Positions 35,474-45,775 of a stretch of 64,000 nucleotides of DNA are shown here, in pieces. The notes beneath the pieces were generated by a model, which did not search any database, had not been told where the DNA came from, and saw nothing but the letters and a program-made list of their open reading frames with translations. Position 1 is the first letter of the stretch. Each line of letters starts with the position of its first letter. The translations under genes were made by a program, and so were the position numbers. The stretch comes from Pectinatus sottacetonis (GTDB lineage Bacteria > Bacillota > Negativicutes > Selenomonadales > Selenomonadaceae): contig NZ_WIQK01000001.1 in NCBI RefSeq assembly GCF_015732155.1, positions 2,118,001-2,182,000 of the forward strand, in the 5' to 3' direction.

Positions 35474-35781
35474 ATATAGGATTAACACAATTTCTTGTTT
35501 TAAGTGCAGCACTTTTTTGTATTGGCTTGTATGGTATACTAGTAAAAAGAAATTTATTTTCCATACTTATGTGTATAGAGTTAATGCTGAATGGTGTAAA
35601 TATAAGTTTAGCCGCATTTAATTATTTTCTACCGATGCCGGATCTTTCAGGGCAGGTTATGATGATATTTTCTATTACTGTAGCTGCTGCTGAAGTGGCA
35701 ATCGGATTAGCCCTTATTTTTAGAATATATCATGATTTTAACACAGTGAATATTGATAAAATAAATAATATGAAAGGTTAA
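35470..35781 (+). CDS. nuoK: Complex I subunit NuoK
   Basis: 103 residues, three membrane helices, MrpC-like. FSILMCIELMLNGVNISLAAF contains the conserved intramembrane Glu, and VAAAEVAIGLALIFRIYH the second. Start overlaps the nuoJ stop. Confidence 0.95.
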   Translation: MNIGLTQFLVLSAALFCIGLYGILVKRNLFSILMCIELMLNGVNISLAAFNYFLPMPDLSGQVMMIFSITVAAAEVAIGLALIFRIYHDFNTVNIDKINNMKG

Positions 35782-35795
35782 GGGAGGGAAGAAAT

Positions 35796-37703
35796 ATGGG
35801 GCAGTTTGTACTTACACATGCTTGGCTCATCCCTTTGGTACCGGCATTAGCTTTTGCGATAATAGGATTATTTACTAGAAGCTTACATAAATTATCAGCA
35901 ATTATATCGGTAGGGGCTATTTTTTTTAGTTTTATAATGTCTCTGGGAATAGTTTATATGGTGCTTAGCCTGGGAATAAGCGTTGACATGCCATTTATAC
36001 AAAGAGTTGAATGGATAAAAATAGCCGGACTGCATTTTGATATGGGGGTCATAATTGACCCCTTATCAGCAATAATGTTGCTTGTTGTTTCATTGGTTTC
36101 CCTGTTAGTGCAAATTTATTCTGTCGGATATATGAAGGGCGACAAGGGTTATGGTAGGTTTTTTTCTTATATTTCCTTATTTTGTGCATCAATGCTTGGA
36201 TTGAATATATCAATAAATTTTATTCAAATGTATGTTTTTTGGGAATTAGTCGGGCTGTGTTCATATCTGTTGATAGGCTTTTATTATTACCATATACCGG
36301 CAAGGGAAGCGGCAAAGAAAGCTTTTATAACTACTCGAATTGGTGATTTTGGACTGTTAATAGGAATTTTAGCTTTGCAGACTTTATTTGGAACAGTTGA
36401 TTTTATTCAGCTCAGACAGATAATTCCCGTATATATTACAGCCAGTGGAACGGGCGTTTTAACAATTATCGGTATTTTGTTATTTATGGGACCAATAGGT
36501 AAATCGGGGCAGTTCCCGTTACATGTCTGGCTGCCTGATGCTATGGAAGGACCAGCACCAGTTTCGGCTTTAATTCATGCAGCAACGATGGTGGTTGCTG
36601 GTGTTTATCTAGTAGCAAGAGCATATTTCTTATTTTCTTCACTGCCTGTTTTAATGAATATAATAGCGTGGGTGGGTGGTTTTACTGCTTTCTTCGGAGC
36701 TAGTATTGCTTTTTCACAGCGTGCCATAAAGCGAATACTGGCTTATTCTACAATAAGTCAGCTGGGGTATATGATGCTGGCATTGGGTGTAGGGTCGCTC
36801 ACTGCTTCTATGTTTCATCTTATGACGCATGCCTTTTTTAAATCATTATTATTTCTGTGTGCAGGCGCAGTTATGCATGCAATAAATGATGAAGCGGATA
36901 TTTTTAAAATGGGTGGCTTACGTAAAAAAATGCCATTGGTATTTGTGACAATGACTATTGGTGTCCTGGCAATTTCAGGATTGCCACCATTTTCTGGATT
37001 CTTTTCTAAAGATGCTATTTTAGCAGCGACAGCTAAAGTTAGTATGCCGCTGTATATAATAGGGGTAATAACCGCTTTTATGACAGCTTTTTATATGGCG
37101 AGGTTATTATTTGTCGTATTTTTTGGTGAATGTAAACAGAAAAATATACATACAATATCTAATTTCATGCAGGTTCCGCTTGTGATCTTAGCAGCTTTGG
37201 CTGCTGTAGCAGGATTTGCCGGATATATATGTAATTTTGGTGATTGGGTGAGGTTTGGCCCGCCTGTGAAAGAACATATGGATATAATGCTGGCATCACT
37301 TTCAACTGTGTTATCATTGGCAGCTTTTGTGTTTGCTTGGAATCTATATGGCAGTAAAAGATGGTCAGTTGATGCTATAACGAAAAAATTGGGAATAATA
37401 TATACTATCAGTTTTAATAAATACTATATTGATGAATTTTATGCTTTTTTATGCAGAATATTTATTGATGGAATAGGAAAAATAATGTATTTTATAGATT
37501 TATATATTATTGACGGAATAGTTAATGCTGCTTCCAGTTTGGTATTGTTTTTCAGTAGTGTTTTATCAAAATTTCAAACCGGTCAGGTACAGCGGTATGC
37601 AGCTGTATTCTTCTGCGGTGTTATCATACTGTTGATGTGCAGTATCGTGTATTTCGATAAAATAAGCGGATTAATAGCAATAGCTGGGGGAGGTGCTTTC
37701 TAA
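35796..37703 (+). CDS. nuoL: Complex I proton-pumping subunit NuoL
   Basis: 635 residues, antiporter-like with about 16 membrane helices. FWELVGLCSYLLIGFYY, GKSGQFPLHVWLPDAMEGP, PVSALIHAATMVVAGVYLVAR and FSQRAIKRILAYSTISQLGYM are diagnostic. The C-terminus continues into the lateral helix and a final membrane anchor. GGGAGG ribosome binding site. Confidence 0.96.
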   Translation: MGQFVLTHAWLIPLVPALAFAIIGLFTRSLHKLSAIISVGAIFFSFIMSLGIVYMVLSLGISVDMPFIQRVEWIKIAGLHFDMGVIIDPLSAIMLLVVSLVSLLVQIYSVGYMKGDKGYGRFFSYISLFCASMLGLNISINFIQMYVFWELVGLCSYLLIGFYYYHIPAREAAKKAFITTRIGDFGLLIGILALQTLFGTVDFIQLRQIIPVYITASGTGVLTIIGILLFMGPIGKSGQFPLHVWLPDAMEGPAPVSALIHAATMVVAGVYLVARAYFLFSSLPVLMNIIAWVGGFTAFFGASIAFSQRAIKRILAYSTISQLGYMMLALGVGSLTASMFHLMTHAFFKSLLFLCAGAVMHAINDEADIFKMGGLRKKMPLVFVTMTIGVLAISGLPPFSGFFSKDAILAATAKVSMPLYIIGVITAFMTAFYMARLLFVVFFGECKQKNIHTISNFMQVPLVILAALAAVAGFAGYICNFGDWVRFGPPVKEHMDIMLASLSTVLSLAAFVFAWNLYGSKRWSVDAITKKLGIIYTISFNKYYIDEFYAFLCRIFIDGIGKIMYFIDLYIIDGIVNAASSLVLFFSSVLSKFQTGQVQRYAAVFFCGVIILLMCSIVYFDKISGLIAIAGGGAF

Positions 37704-37705
37704 TT

Positions 37706-39244
37706 ATGGATTTTCCTTTATTATCGACGATTTTACTTACGCCGATTTTTGCGGTCATTCTTTTAATGTTCATATCACCATCTTCATTTAAGGCAATAAA
37801 AATAATTACAGCTGTAGCTATGCTCATAAGCTTTGCTTTAACAATTTATGTCTATATTATGTATGACAGCTCAGTAGGCGGCATGCAGTTTACACAAAGC
37901 ATACCATGGATAAGTGATCTGGGCGTTTCCTATGCAGTGGGGGTTGATGGGATATCCCTGCCGATGTTGTTTTTAACTAATATAATAGGCTTGGCGGCTG
38001 TTTTTAGTTCATGGAATATAAATACGCGGCCCAAAGAATTTTTTATATTACTACTTATATTGATTGCGGGAGTAATGGGAACATTTATTGCCTGTGATTT
38101 ATTTATATTTTTGCTTTGCTATGAACTTGTGGTTATTCCTATTTATATTATGGTAATAATATGGGGATCAACTAAAAGAGTCAGTAAGGAATATGCCGGG
38201 ATGAAACTGACGATATATTTGCTGATTGGATCAGCATTTATGTTAGTGGGAATAGTAGCCTTGTATTTGCAGGCTTTTCCAGCCGGAATGCGTACTTTTA
38301 ATATAGCGGTATTATCAAATGCTCATTTGCTAGGAACTCTAAGTCAGAATTTCCAAATTGTGGTATTTTTTCTGTTGTTGCTGGGATTTGGTACACTGCT
38401 CTCAATGTTTCCTTTTCATACATGGTCACCAGACGGATATGCAGGAGCTCCAACAGCTGTTTCTATGATTCATGCTGGTGTCTTAAAAAAGATAGGCGGC
38501 TATGGATTGATCAGGCTGGGACTTTTAATATTACCGGCAGGGGCCAAGTTCTGGGCACCGCTCATAATAATTTTTGGCTTAGTAAATGTAATATATGCTG
38601 CTTATATAGCAATTGTGCAAAAAGATTTAAAATATGTAATCGGGTATTCTTCGGTTTCCCATATGGGCTATGTGTTACTGGGGTTTGCTGCTTTGAATAC
38701 AATAAGTTTGACCGGAGCGGTAGCTAATATGGTTGCCCATGGTATTATGAGTGCCTTATTTTTTGCCATGATCGGTTATGTATATGAAAAAACACATATG
38801 CGCAGTGTTGACGAACTGCATGGCATTGCTCATCAAATGCCTCGTGTGGCAACAGGATTTATGCTTGCCGGGATGTCTTCTGTAGGATTGCCGGGACTGA
38901 TAGGTTTCATTCCTGAATATACTATTTTCCTGGGGTTGTTCAAGGAATATCCTATTTTAGCAATTGTAGCTATTTCCGGTATAGTGTTCACCGCAATTTA
39001 TATTCTTCGTATATTGCAAAAAGTGTTATTTGGTCCCAGAGACAGAGGTTTTGATAAATTTGCTGATGCTAAAGGGCCTGAATTGGTACCATTATTGCTT
39101 TTAGGGACAGTACTTGTTCTGTTTGGTTTATTCCCACAGCTTATGATGGGAATGATAAATAGTGGAATAGCACCGTTGAATCCATTATTGCATGAATTGA
39201 ATAGTGCCCCCTCTTTATTCGTAACGTTAGGGGGAATATGGTAA
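37706..39244 (+). CDS. nuoM: Complex I proton-pumping subunit NuoM
   Basis: 512 residues, antiporter-like. The sequence LLCYELVVIPIYIMVIIWG, FPFHTWSPDGYAGAPTAVSM, GVLKKIGGYGLIRLG and GYSSVSHMGYVLLG fixes the assignment. Starts 3 nt after the nuoL stop. Confidence 0.96.
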   Translation: MDFPLLSTILLTPIFAVILLMFISPSSFKAIKIITAVAMLISFALTIYVYIMYDSSVGGMQFTQSIPWISDLGVSYAVGVDGISLPMLFLTNIIGLAAVFSSWNINTRPKEFFILLLILIAGVMGTFIACDLFIFLLCYELVVIPIYIMVIIWGSTKRVSKEYAGMKLTIYLLIGSAFMLVGIVALYLQAFPAGMRTFNIAVLSNAHLLGTLSQNFQIVVFFLLLLGFGTLLSMFPFHTWSPDGYAGAPTAVSMIHAGVLKKIGGYGLIRLGLLILPAGAKFWAPLIIIFGLVNVIYAAYIAIVQKDLKYVIGYSSVSHMGYVLLGFAALNTISLTGAVANMVAHGIMSALFFAMIGYVYEKTHMRSVDELHGIAHQMPRVATGFMLAGMSSVGLPGLIGFIPEYTIFLGLFKEYPILAIVAISGIVFTAIYILRILQKVLFGPRDRGFDKFADAKGPELVPLLLLGTVLVLFGLFPQLMMGMINSGIAPLNPLLHELNSAPSLFVTLGGIW

Positions 39245-40665
39245 TGAATTTATATGTTATATATCCGGAAATTACAGTTTTATTGTTAGCACTGATGATT
39301 ACAATAATTGATTTGATATTGCCAGCTGCTGAAACAAGACGCAGCCTGGGGTATATTTCGATTATGGTATTAGGTGGTTTATTCATTAGTTTGTTTTATC
39401 AATACCATATAGAAAGTTCAGCATATTTTTATAACCATTTATTTTATTTTGATAACTATGCGATATTTTTTAAACAGTTATTTTTACTAGCAGTAATATT
39501 GACTATATTATTTTCACTTGATTATGCAGAAAAACTGCGGTACAGCGGCGAATTTTATGCGATGATATTATTTGCGCTTATTGGCATGATGGTTTTAGCT
39601 TCTGCCAATGATTTTTTAACTATGTTTATAGGTTTGGAATTAATGACAGTATGCTTTTATGCGCTTACAGGGTTTAAGTTGGATGACAAAAAATCATCAG
39701 AAGCTGGTATAAAGTATCTTATAATAGGGTCTTCTTCTACAGCAGTAACATTATATGGGATAAGCTTGATTTATGGAACTGCACACAGTCTGAGTTTTTC
39801 TGACATAACATTGGGGCTTTCAACTTTTTCCTTAATGGGAATGGCTGGCATGACAATGGTAGTAATTGGATTGTTTTTCAAAATGTCCATAATTCCTTTT
39901 CATATGTGGGCACCAGATGTTTATGAGGGAGCACCTACACCTGTTACCGGCTTGCTGGCAATGGGATCTAAAGCAGCGGCTATTGCTGTATTTATTCGTA
40001 TCTTATTTGTGGCATTTTTGCATGCAGCAAATTATTTTCTGCCGGTTCTGGCTGTTTTTTCGGCAATATGCATGATCGGAGGAAATATTGCCGCAATAAA
40101 ACAAAAAAATATAAAACGGATGCTTGCTTATTCCTCTATTGCGCAGGCTGGTTATATGATGGTTGGAATCTGTGCGGGCAGTCATCAGGGAATGAAAGCG
40201 GTTATGTTTTATGCTTTTCTATATGTTCTGGCTAATGTGGGAGCATTTGCTGTTTTATCTGTAGTTGATAAACAAAATAAAGGAACAGATTATGAGCATT
40301 TGTCAGGGTTGTCGCAAAGTGCACCGGTATTGGCAATGGTCATGGCAATATCGTTATTATCAATGGCAGGTATACCACCTACAGCAGGATTTGCCGGAAA
40401 GCTGTATTTGTTTACAGCAGTTGTCGAACAGGGATATTTATGGCTGGCTTTTGTCGGGTTTATTATGTCAATGATATCGGTTTATTATTATTTAAAGGTA
40501 GTAAAAGTAATGTATATGGGTAAACCGAGAGAAAAGAAGATTATTATATCCGGGTCAATTAGAGCAGTCGTTCTTATAAGTGCTGTTGCAACTATCCTAT
40601 TTGGGATCTGGCCGCAGTATTTATCTATGGTGACAAATTTTGCATCAATAACGTTTATAAGATAA
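39244..40665 (+). CDS. nuoN: Complex I proton-pumping subunit NuoN
   Basis: About 473 residues, antiporter-like with 14 membrane helices. IGLELMTVCFYALTGFK, PFHMWAPDVYEGAPTPVTG, and IKRMLAYSSIAQAGYMMVG are typical. Two in-frame ATGs occur, at 39238 and 39244; TAGGGGG at 39228-39234 is better spaced for 39244, which overlaps the nuoM stop by one base. Last gene of the operon. Confidence 0.95.
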   Translation: MNLYVIYPEITVLLLALMITIIDLILPAAETRRSLGYISIMVLGGLFISLFYQYHIESSAYFYNHLFYFDNYAIFFKQLFLLAVILTILFSLDYAEKLRYSGEFYAMILFALIGMMVLASANDFLTMFIGLELMTVCFYALTGFKLDDKKSSEAGIKYLIIGSSSTAVTLYGISLIYGTAHSLSFSDITLGLSTFSLMGMAGMTMVVIGLFFKMSIIPFHMWAPDVYEGAPTPVTGLLAMGSKAAAIAVFIRILFVAFLHAANYFLPVLAVFSAICMIGGNIAAIKQKNIKRMLAYSSIAQAGYMMVGICAGSHQGMKAVMFYAFLYVLANVGAFAVLSVVDKQNKGTDYEHLSGLSQSAPVLAMVMAISLLSMAGIPPTAGFAGKLYLFTAVVEQGYLWLAFVGFIMSMISVYYYLKVVKVMYMGKPREKKIIISGSIRAVVLISAVATILFGIWPQYLSMVTNFASITFIR

Positions 40666-40750
40666 AAATTTTTTATAAAATGATATTTATCAATGTGTTA
40701 ATATACTAACAAAATATGAATTGTATTAGAAAAATTAATATGATTAAAAT

Positions 40751-40801
40751 AAAAAGACAAAGAAGCGAGAAGATAATTTCTCAGATTTCTTTGTCTTTTT
40801 T
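40751..40801 (+). terminator. Terminator of the nuo operon
   Basis: AAAAAGACAAAGAA (40751-40764) pairs with TTCTTTGTCTTTTT (40787-40800), with an inner GAGAA/TTCTC stem. The T-run follows; on the - strand an A-to-T-rich flank would allow bidirectional use. Confidence 0.88.
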
Positions 40802-41017
40802 GGGTAAAATGATATAAATTTTACATATTTACAAGATAAAATATATTATTTTTATCTATGGCAATCCGTGGGTTGGGTAATAATAGTTTTTTGGTAACAA
40901 TATTTAGAAGTTAAAATTTTTAATTATTATTTTTAAGTTGTATTTATACAATTTTAATATCTTTGATGATATTTCTAACACTATTTTTATTGTATATATA
41001 TTATTATATTCACAAAA

Positions 41018-41026
41018 GGGGGGGGG
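41018..41026 (+). promoter_or_regulatory. Nine-G homopolymer serving as the kdpF ribosome binding site
   Basis: A run of G9 preceded by AAAA and followed by AAGAT, ending 5 nt before the kdpF ATG. Homopolymers of this length can slip during replication, which would alter Shine-Dalgarno spacing. The 230-bp stretch before it (40802-41031) is AT-rich and contains a small TTGTAT/ATACAA repeat; I could not place a promoter with confidence. Confidence 0.6.
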
Positions 41027-41031
41027 AAGAT

Positions 41032-41121
41032 ATGAAAATAATGACTATCTTGAGTGGTATGACAGGTGTTGGTCTGCTTATATATTATTTCTATCTTTTA
41101 ATAAAAGGAGATAAACAATGA
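41032..41121 (+). CDS. kdpF: KdpF, small stabilising subunit of the Kdp K+ pump
   Basis: 29 codons: MKIMTILSGMTGVGLLIYYF then YLLIKGDKQ. One membrane helix (about residues 4-24) and the YLL-GD end are KdpF-like. It overlaps the kdpA start as ATGA and contains kdpA's AAAAGGAG ribosome binding site. KdpF stabilises the KdpABC complex lipid interface in E. coli. Too short for most gene callers, but position and topology are clear. Confidence 0.85.
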   Translation: MKIMTILSGMTGVGLLIYYFYLLIKGDKQ

Positions 41122-42935
41122 ATAACATTATGCAATATGTTTTTTTTATAATTATTTTAATAGTATTGGCAATTCCCTTAGGACAATATATTAAAAAAGT
41201 AATGAATGGCGAACAAGTTTTTCTTACTAAATTGCTATTGCCGGGAGAAAAAATATTTTATAAATTATTGGGAATAAATAGTACAGAATCTATGACAGGT
41301 AAGGAATATTTTAAGAGCGTATTATGGTTTTCTGTCCTAAGCTTCATGGTACTTTTTGTCATGGGATGTTTGCAAAATAATTTGCCATTTAATCCGCAGC
41401 ATATGAGAAATTTGAACTGGGACTTGTCTTTTAATACAGCAGTAAGTTTTATTACTAACACCAACTGGCAGGCATATAATGGTGAACTACAGCTTAGTTA
41501 TTTAGTTCAGTTTATGGGATTGACTACACAGAATTTTGTTTCGCCGGCAGCAGGGATAGCAGTGCTTTTCGCATTTATTCGCGGATTTGTAAAAAAAAGC
41601 AGTGACGGTATAGGAAATTTTTGGGTAGATATTATAAGAAGTATATTATATATTTTATTACCATTATCTTTTGTATTTGCGGTAATATTGTCTTCTCAGG
41701 GCGTCATCCAAAATTTTAGACCTGGAGAAACGGTAAGACTGCTTGAACCAGTTGCGGCAGATAGTAATGGAAATATATTGAAAAATGCAGTTATAAATGA
41801 AAAAACTGGGTTAGTGTATGTTAATGGGAAAATTATTGATGACGCAGAAATCATCGAACAGGAATTTGTTCCTATGGGGCCAGGGGCCAGCCAGATTGCT
41901 ATAAAGCAATTAGGAACGAATGGTGGAGGCTTTATGGGAACAAATTCAGCGCATCCTTTGGAAAATCCTAATACCATGACTAACATACTAGAAATAATAG
42001 CAATACTTTTAATACCGGCAGCACTTTGTTTCTCTTTGGGCTATTTTGTCAAAGATGTTCGTCAGGGACGGTCTGTGTTTATGGCAATGCTGTTAATGCT
42101 TTTAATTTTTTTGTGCGTGATTGCTGTTAATGAACAAAATGCTACGCCGCAGCTGGCCCAAAATGGAGCAGTCGATATAGCTGCAACAAATGCTCAGGCT
42201 GGTGGGAATATGGAAGGTAAAGAAGCCAGGTTTGGCATAGCAGGATCAACGATATGGACTTCATTTACAACGGCTGCTTCTAATGGATCAGTTAATTCTA
42301 TGCTGGATAGCTATACACCGCTTGGCGGATTAGTTGCTATGCTGCAAATGCAGCTGGGTGAAGTCATTTTTGGTGGAGTTGGCAGTGGATTATATGGGAT
42401 GATGGCTTTTATAATCTTAACAGTGTTTATTGCTGGGCTTATGGTGGGACGGACACCAGAATATTTAGGTAAAAAAATTGAACCATATGAAATGAAATGG
42501 GCGGTATTTATTTGTTTAGCCACTCCTATAGCTATTTTGATATTTTCCGGTATAGCAGCATGTGTGCCAGAAGTAATTAATAGTTTAAATAATCATGGGC
42601 CGCATGGACTTTCGGAAATATTATATACATATTCTTCGACGGGAGCGAATAATGGTTCAGCATTTGCCGGATTCAATGCTAATATTCCTTTTGTAAATAT
42701 CACAACAGGAATTTGTATGTTGTTTGCAAGATTTTTACCAATAGCTGGAGCATTAGCAATTGCGGATAATCTGATTAAAAAGAAAAAAATTGCTGTTACA
42801 GCGGGAACTTTGTCCACAAGTAATGCAATGTTTGTATTTTTACTGATATTTGTAGTGCTATTGATCGGTGCTTTAAGTTTTCTTCCGGCACTATCATTGG
42901 GGCCTATTGCAGAGTATATAAAGATGGTTTCCTGA
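41118..42935 (+). CDS. kdpA: Potassium-transporting ATPase subunit KdpA
   Basis: 605 residues, the K+ channel-like subunit. Selectivity-filter regions: SFITNTNWQAYNGE, KQLGTNGGGFMGTNSAHP, FTTAASNGSVN and YSSTGANNGSAFAG. Usual KdpA is about 560 residues. The extra length includes a roughly 35-residue insertion (about residues 205-245, SNGNILKNAVINEKTGLVYV and onward) before the second filter loop. Confidence 0.96.
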   Translation: MNNIMQYVFFIIILIVLAIPLGQYIKKVMNGEQVFLTKLLLPGEKIFYKLLGINSTESMTGKEYFKSVLWFSVLSFMVLFVMGCLQNNLPFNPQHMRNLNWDLSFNTAVSFITNTNWQAYNGELQLSYLVQFMGLTTQNFVSPAAGIAVLFAFIRGFVKKSSDGIGNFWVDIIRSILYILLPLSFVFAVILSSQGVIQNFRPGETVRLLEPVAADSNGNILKNAVINEKTGLVYVNGKIIDDAEIIEQEFVPMGPGASQIAIKQLGTNGGGFMGTNSAHPLENPNTMTNILEIIAILLIPAALCFSLGYFVKDVRQGRSVFMAMLLMLLIFLCVIAVNEQNATPQLAQNGAVDIAATNAQAGGNMEGKEARFGIAGSTIWTSFTTAASNGSVNSMLDSYTPLGGLVAMLQMQLGEVIFGGVGSGLYGMMAFIILTVFIAGLMVGRTPEYLGKKIEPYEMKWAVFICLATPIAILIFSGIAACVPEVINSLNNHGPHGLSEILYTYSSTGANNGSAFAGFNANIPFVNITTGICMLFARFLPIAGALAIADNLIKKKKIAVTAGTLSTSNAMFVFLLIFVVLLIGALSFLPALSLGPIAEYIKMVS

Positions 42936-42961
42936 AAAATTGAAAAGAGGAGAACCTTATT

Positions 42962-45025
42962 ATGTCCAAAAATCAAGTTAATATTATTGACAAAAATATA
43001 ATAATAAAAGCAATAAAAGATTCTTTTATTAAACTCAATCCTAAAGTACAGGTTAAAAATCCGGTTATGCTGTTAGTTTATATATCGGCAATATTAACAA
43101 GTATATTTTGGTTAATATCATTAAAAGAAAGCAAAAATATTTCTTCTGGTTATATTATAGCTATTGCAGTAATATTGTGGTTTACATCATTGTTTGGTAA
43201 TTTTGCTGAGGCTATTGCTGAAGGACGTGGTAAAGCTCAGGCCGATTCCTTACGAGCTTCGAAAAAAGATGTTGATGCACATAAAATAAAGTCTATTGCA
43301 GAAAAAAATGTTTTTACCACAATATCATCGGCATTGTTAAAAAGAAATGATATTGTTATTGTAAAAGCAGGTGAACAAATTCCTGCTGATGGAGAAGTTG
43401 TTGAAGGAGCTGCTTCTGTTGACGAATCGGCTATTACGGGAGAATCAGCTCCGGTAATAAGGGAAAGCGGAGGTGACAGGAGCGCCGTGACTGGCGGTAC
43501 AACAGTTATTTCTGATTGGCTGGTGATTAAAGTCACAAGTGAAAATGGTAAAAGTTTTCTTGATAAGATGATAGCAATGGTCGAAGGCGCAGCACGCAAA
43601 AAAACACCTAATGAAATGGCATTGCAGATATTTCTTGTAGCATTGTCAGTAATTTTTATTTTGGTAACAATGTCACTGTATGCCTATTCTGCTTTTAGTG
43701 CCGGACAAGCTGGCATGGAAAATCCTTCATCAGCAGCAACACTTATTGCGTTGCTTGTCTGTTTGGCCCCGACAACTATCGGAGCACTTTTATCGGCTAT
43801 TGGTATAGCAGGTATGAGTCGTCTTAATCAGGCTAATGTTCTGGCAATGAGCGGCAGAGCTATTGAAGCAGCGGGTGATGTTGATATATTGATGCTTGAT
43901 AAAACAGGAACGATTACCCTGGGAAACAGGCAGGCTAGTGAATTTATTGCTGTCGATGGCAATGATAAAAAGGCTTTGGCAGATGCAGCGCAGCTTGCCT
44001 CGCTGGCAGATGAAACACCTGAAGGCCGCAGTATAGTTATTTTGGCAAAAAAATTGTTTGCCATTCGTGGACGTCATATTGGAAATAATATGGTTTTTCA
44101 ATCATTCAGTGCAAAAACGCGCATGAGCGGTGTTGATATAGACGGGGAAAAAATACGTAAAGGAGCAGCAGATGCAATACGACAATATGTTATTGCACAA
44201 GGAGGAATTTATTCTGATGAATGTGCCAATGCAGTAAAAAAAGCGGCAGAACAGGGAAGTACTCCTTTAGTAGTGGCAAGAAATGAAAAAATACTGGGAG
44301 TTATTGTTTTAAAAGACATAATAAAACAAGGGGTTGCAGAGAAATTCTCTGATCTTCGTAAAATGGGAATAAAAACTATTATGATTACCGGGGATAATCC
44401 TTTAACAGCTGCTGCTATAGCTGCCGAAGCTGGTGTAGATGATTTTTTGGCAGAGGCAACACCAGAAGGAAAACTTAAAATGATCCGCGATTTTCAAAAG
44501 AAGGGGCATCTTGTAGCGATGACAGGGGATGGAACTAATGATGCACCAGCTTTAGCACAGGCCGATGTGGCCGTGGCGATGAATACAGGAACACAAGCAG
44601 CTAAAGAAGCAGGGAATATGGTAGATCTTGATTCTTCGCCCACAAAGTTGATTGATATTGTGCGGATAGGAAAGCAGCTGTTGATGACGCGTGGGAGTTT
44701 GACTACATTTAGTATTGCCAATGATCTAGCCAAATACTTTGCAATAATACCGCCGTTGTTTGTCAGTATTTATCCAGGGCTGTCAGTTTTAAATATAATG
44801 GGGTTGCATACACCACAGAGCGCTATACTTTCGGCTGTTATTTATAATGCACTTATAATAGTTGCACTTATTCCTCTGGCACTGAAGGGCGTTAAATACC
44901 GTGAAGTATCAGCAGGAAAACTATTGTCAAGAAATCTTTTGCTCTATGGTGTAGGTGGGATAATAGTTCCTTTTATTGCAATAAAAATAATAGATGTGAT
45001 TCTTACTGCACTAAATTTGGCGTAA
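42962..45025 (+). CDS. kdpB: Potassium-transporting P-type ATPase subunit KdpB
   Basis: 687 residues, catalytic P-type ATPase subunit. [13 protein letters not shown] in the actuator domain; phosphorylation site [16 protein letters not shown] near residue 310; nucleotide domain with [10 protein letters not shown]; hinge [21 protein letters not shown]. Matches KdpB throughout. Confidence 0.97.
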   Translation: MSKNQVNIIDKNIIIKAIKDSFIKLNPKVQVKNPVMLLVYISAILTSIFWLISLKESKNISSGYIIAIAVILWFTSLFGNFAEAIAEGRGKAQADSLRASKKDVDAHKIKSIAEKNVFTTISSALLKRNDIVIVKAGEQIPADGEVVEGAASVDESAITGESAPVIRESGGDRSAVTGGTTVISDWLVIKVTSENGKSFLDKMIAMVEGAARKKTPNEMALQIFLVALSVIFILVTMSLYAYSAFSAGQAGMENPSSAATLIALLVCLAPTTIGALLSAIGIAGMSRLNQANVLAMSGRAIEAAGDVDILMLDKTGTITLGNRQASEFIAVDGNDKKALADAAQLASLADETPEGRSIVILAKKLFAIRGRHIGNNMVFQSFSAKTRMSGVDIDGEKIRKGAADAIRQYVIAQGGIYSDECANAVKKAAEQGSTPLVVARNEKILGVIVLKDIIKQGVAEKFSDLRKMGIKTIMITGDNPLTAAAIAAEAGVDDFLAEATPEGKLKMIRDFQKKGHLVAMTGDGTNDAPALAQADVAVAMNTGTQAAKEAGNMVDLDSSPTKLIDIVRIGKQLLMTRGSLTTFSIANDLAKYFAIIPPLFVSIYPGLSVLNIMGLHTPQSAILSAVIYNALIIVALIPLALKGVKYREVSAGKLLSRNLLLYGVGGIIVPFIAIKIIDVILTALNLA

Positions 45026-45038
45026 AGGAGAAGTGAAT

Positions 45039-45629
45039 ATGGCGATAGTAAAAAAAGCTTTTTTGTCAGTGATATTTTTTACGATTTTATGTGGTTTTGT
45101 ATATACCATGGTTGTTACAGGAATATCACAGGCATTATTTGCAAAAGAAACAAATGGTAGAATTATTGAAGTTAACGGTATTAAATATGGCAGTGAACTT
45201 ATGGCACAGCAATTTACCGGCAATAAATATATGTGGGGACGTATAATGAAACTGAACATTGTTACAGTTAATGATAAGAGTGGAGCGAAATTGATGTATG
45301 CAGCACCATCAAATTTATCACCTGCTAGCAATGAATATAAAGAAATAGTTGCTCGCCGTGTAGCAAAAATCAAAGCAGCTGATCCGCAACAGGGAGATAA
45401 ACCGATTCCCGTAGATCTAGTAACTAATTCTGGCAGTGGATTGGATCCTGATATTTCTCTGGCCGCAGCACAGTATCAGATACCGCGCATTGCAAAATAT
45501 AATAATATGAGTTTCGAAGAAGTACAAAGAATAATAGATAAGTGTACTAGTCATAAGATATGGGGGTTTTTAGGGGAAGAAACAGTAAATGTTTTAAAAG
45601 TTAATCTGATGCTGGAGCATATTTTATAG
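45039..45629 (+). CDS. kdpC: Potassium-transporting ATPase subunit KdpC
   Basis: About 196 residues: one N-terminal membrane helix and an external domain. PSNLSPASNEY, PVDLVTNSGSGLDPDISLAAAQYQIPRIAK are the family motifs (read as two pieces, VTNSGSGLDPDISLAAA and QIPRIAK). ATG 45039 is 8 nt after AAGGAG; an upstream in-frame GTG at 45033 is too close. Last gene of kdpFABC before a terminator. Confidence 0.95.
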   Translation: MAIVKKAFLSVIFFTILCGFVYTMVVTGISQALFAKETNGRIIEVNGIKYGSELMAQQFTGNKYMWGRIMKLNIVTVNDKSGAKLMYAAPSNLSPASNEYKEIVARRVAKIKAADPQQGDKPIPVDLVTNSGSGLDPDISLAAAQYQIPRIAKYNNMSFEEVQRIIDKCTSHKIWGFLGEETVNVLKVNLMLEHIL

Positions 45630-45640
45630 TAAATATAGCA

Positions 45641-45680
45641 AAACCGTATCAAGCAGAAATAAATGTTTGATACGGTTTTT
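45641..45680 (+). terminator. Terminator of kdpFABC
   Basis: AAACCGTATCAA (45641-45652) pairs perfectly with TTGATACGGTTT (45667-45678), followed by T residues. The kdpDE promoter begins directly after. Confidence 0.88.
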
Positions 45681-45681
45681 A

Positions 45682-45710
45682 TTGGTTATTATAAAAAAAG
45701 AATATATAAT
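45682..45710 (+). promoter_or_regulatory. Promoter of kdpDE
   Basis: TTGGTT (45682-45687), 17-bp spacer and a perfect TATAAT (45705-45710). It abuts the kdpFABC terminator, giving the sensor genes their own transcript. Confidence 0.6.
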
Positions 45711-45775
45711 GTGTATAGATTATTACCAGAGGTAAAATTAGTGGCCGCTGTGATAAGTACTATAGGAGTATAATT

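Noticed and set aside
31092-40665. NiFe hydrogenase (Ech/Hyc-like) instead of complex I
   Set aside because: NuoD lacks the paired CxxC nickel ligands, and nuoA, nuoJ and nuoK are all present as in true complex I.
40802-41031. c-di-AMP (ydaO-type) riboswitch before kdp
   Set aside because: The leader is almost pure A/T and lacks the conserved GC-rich helices of that riboswitch.
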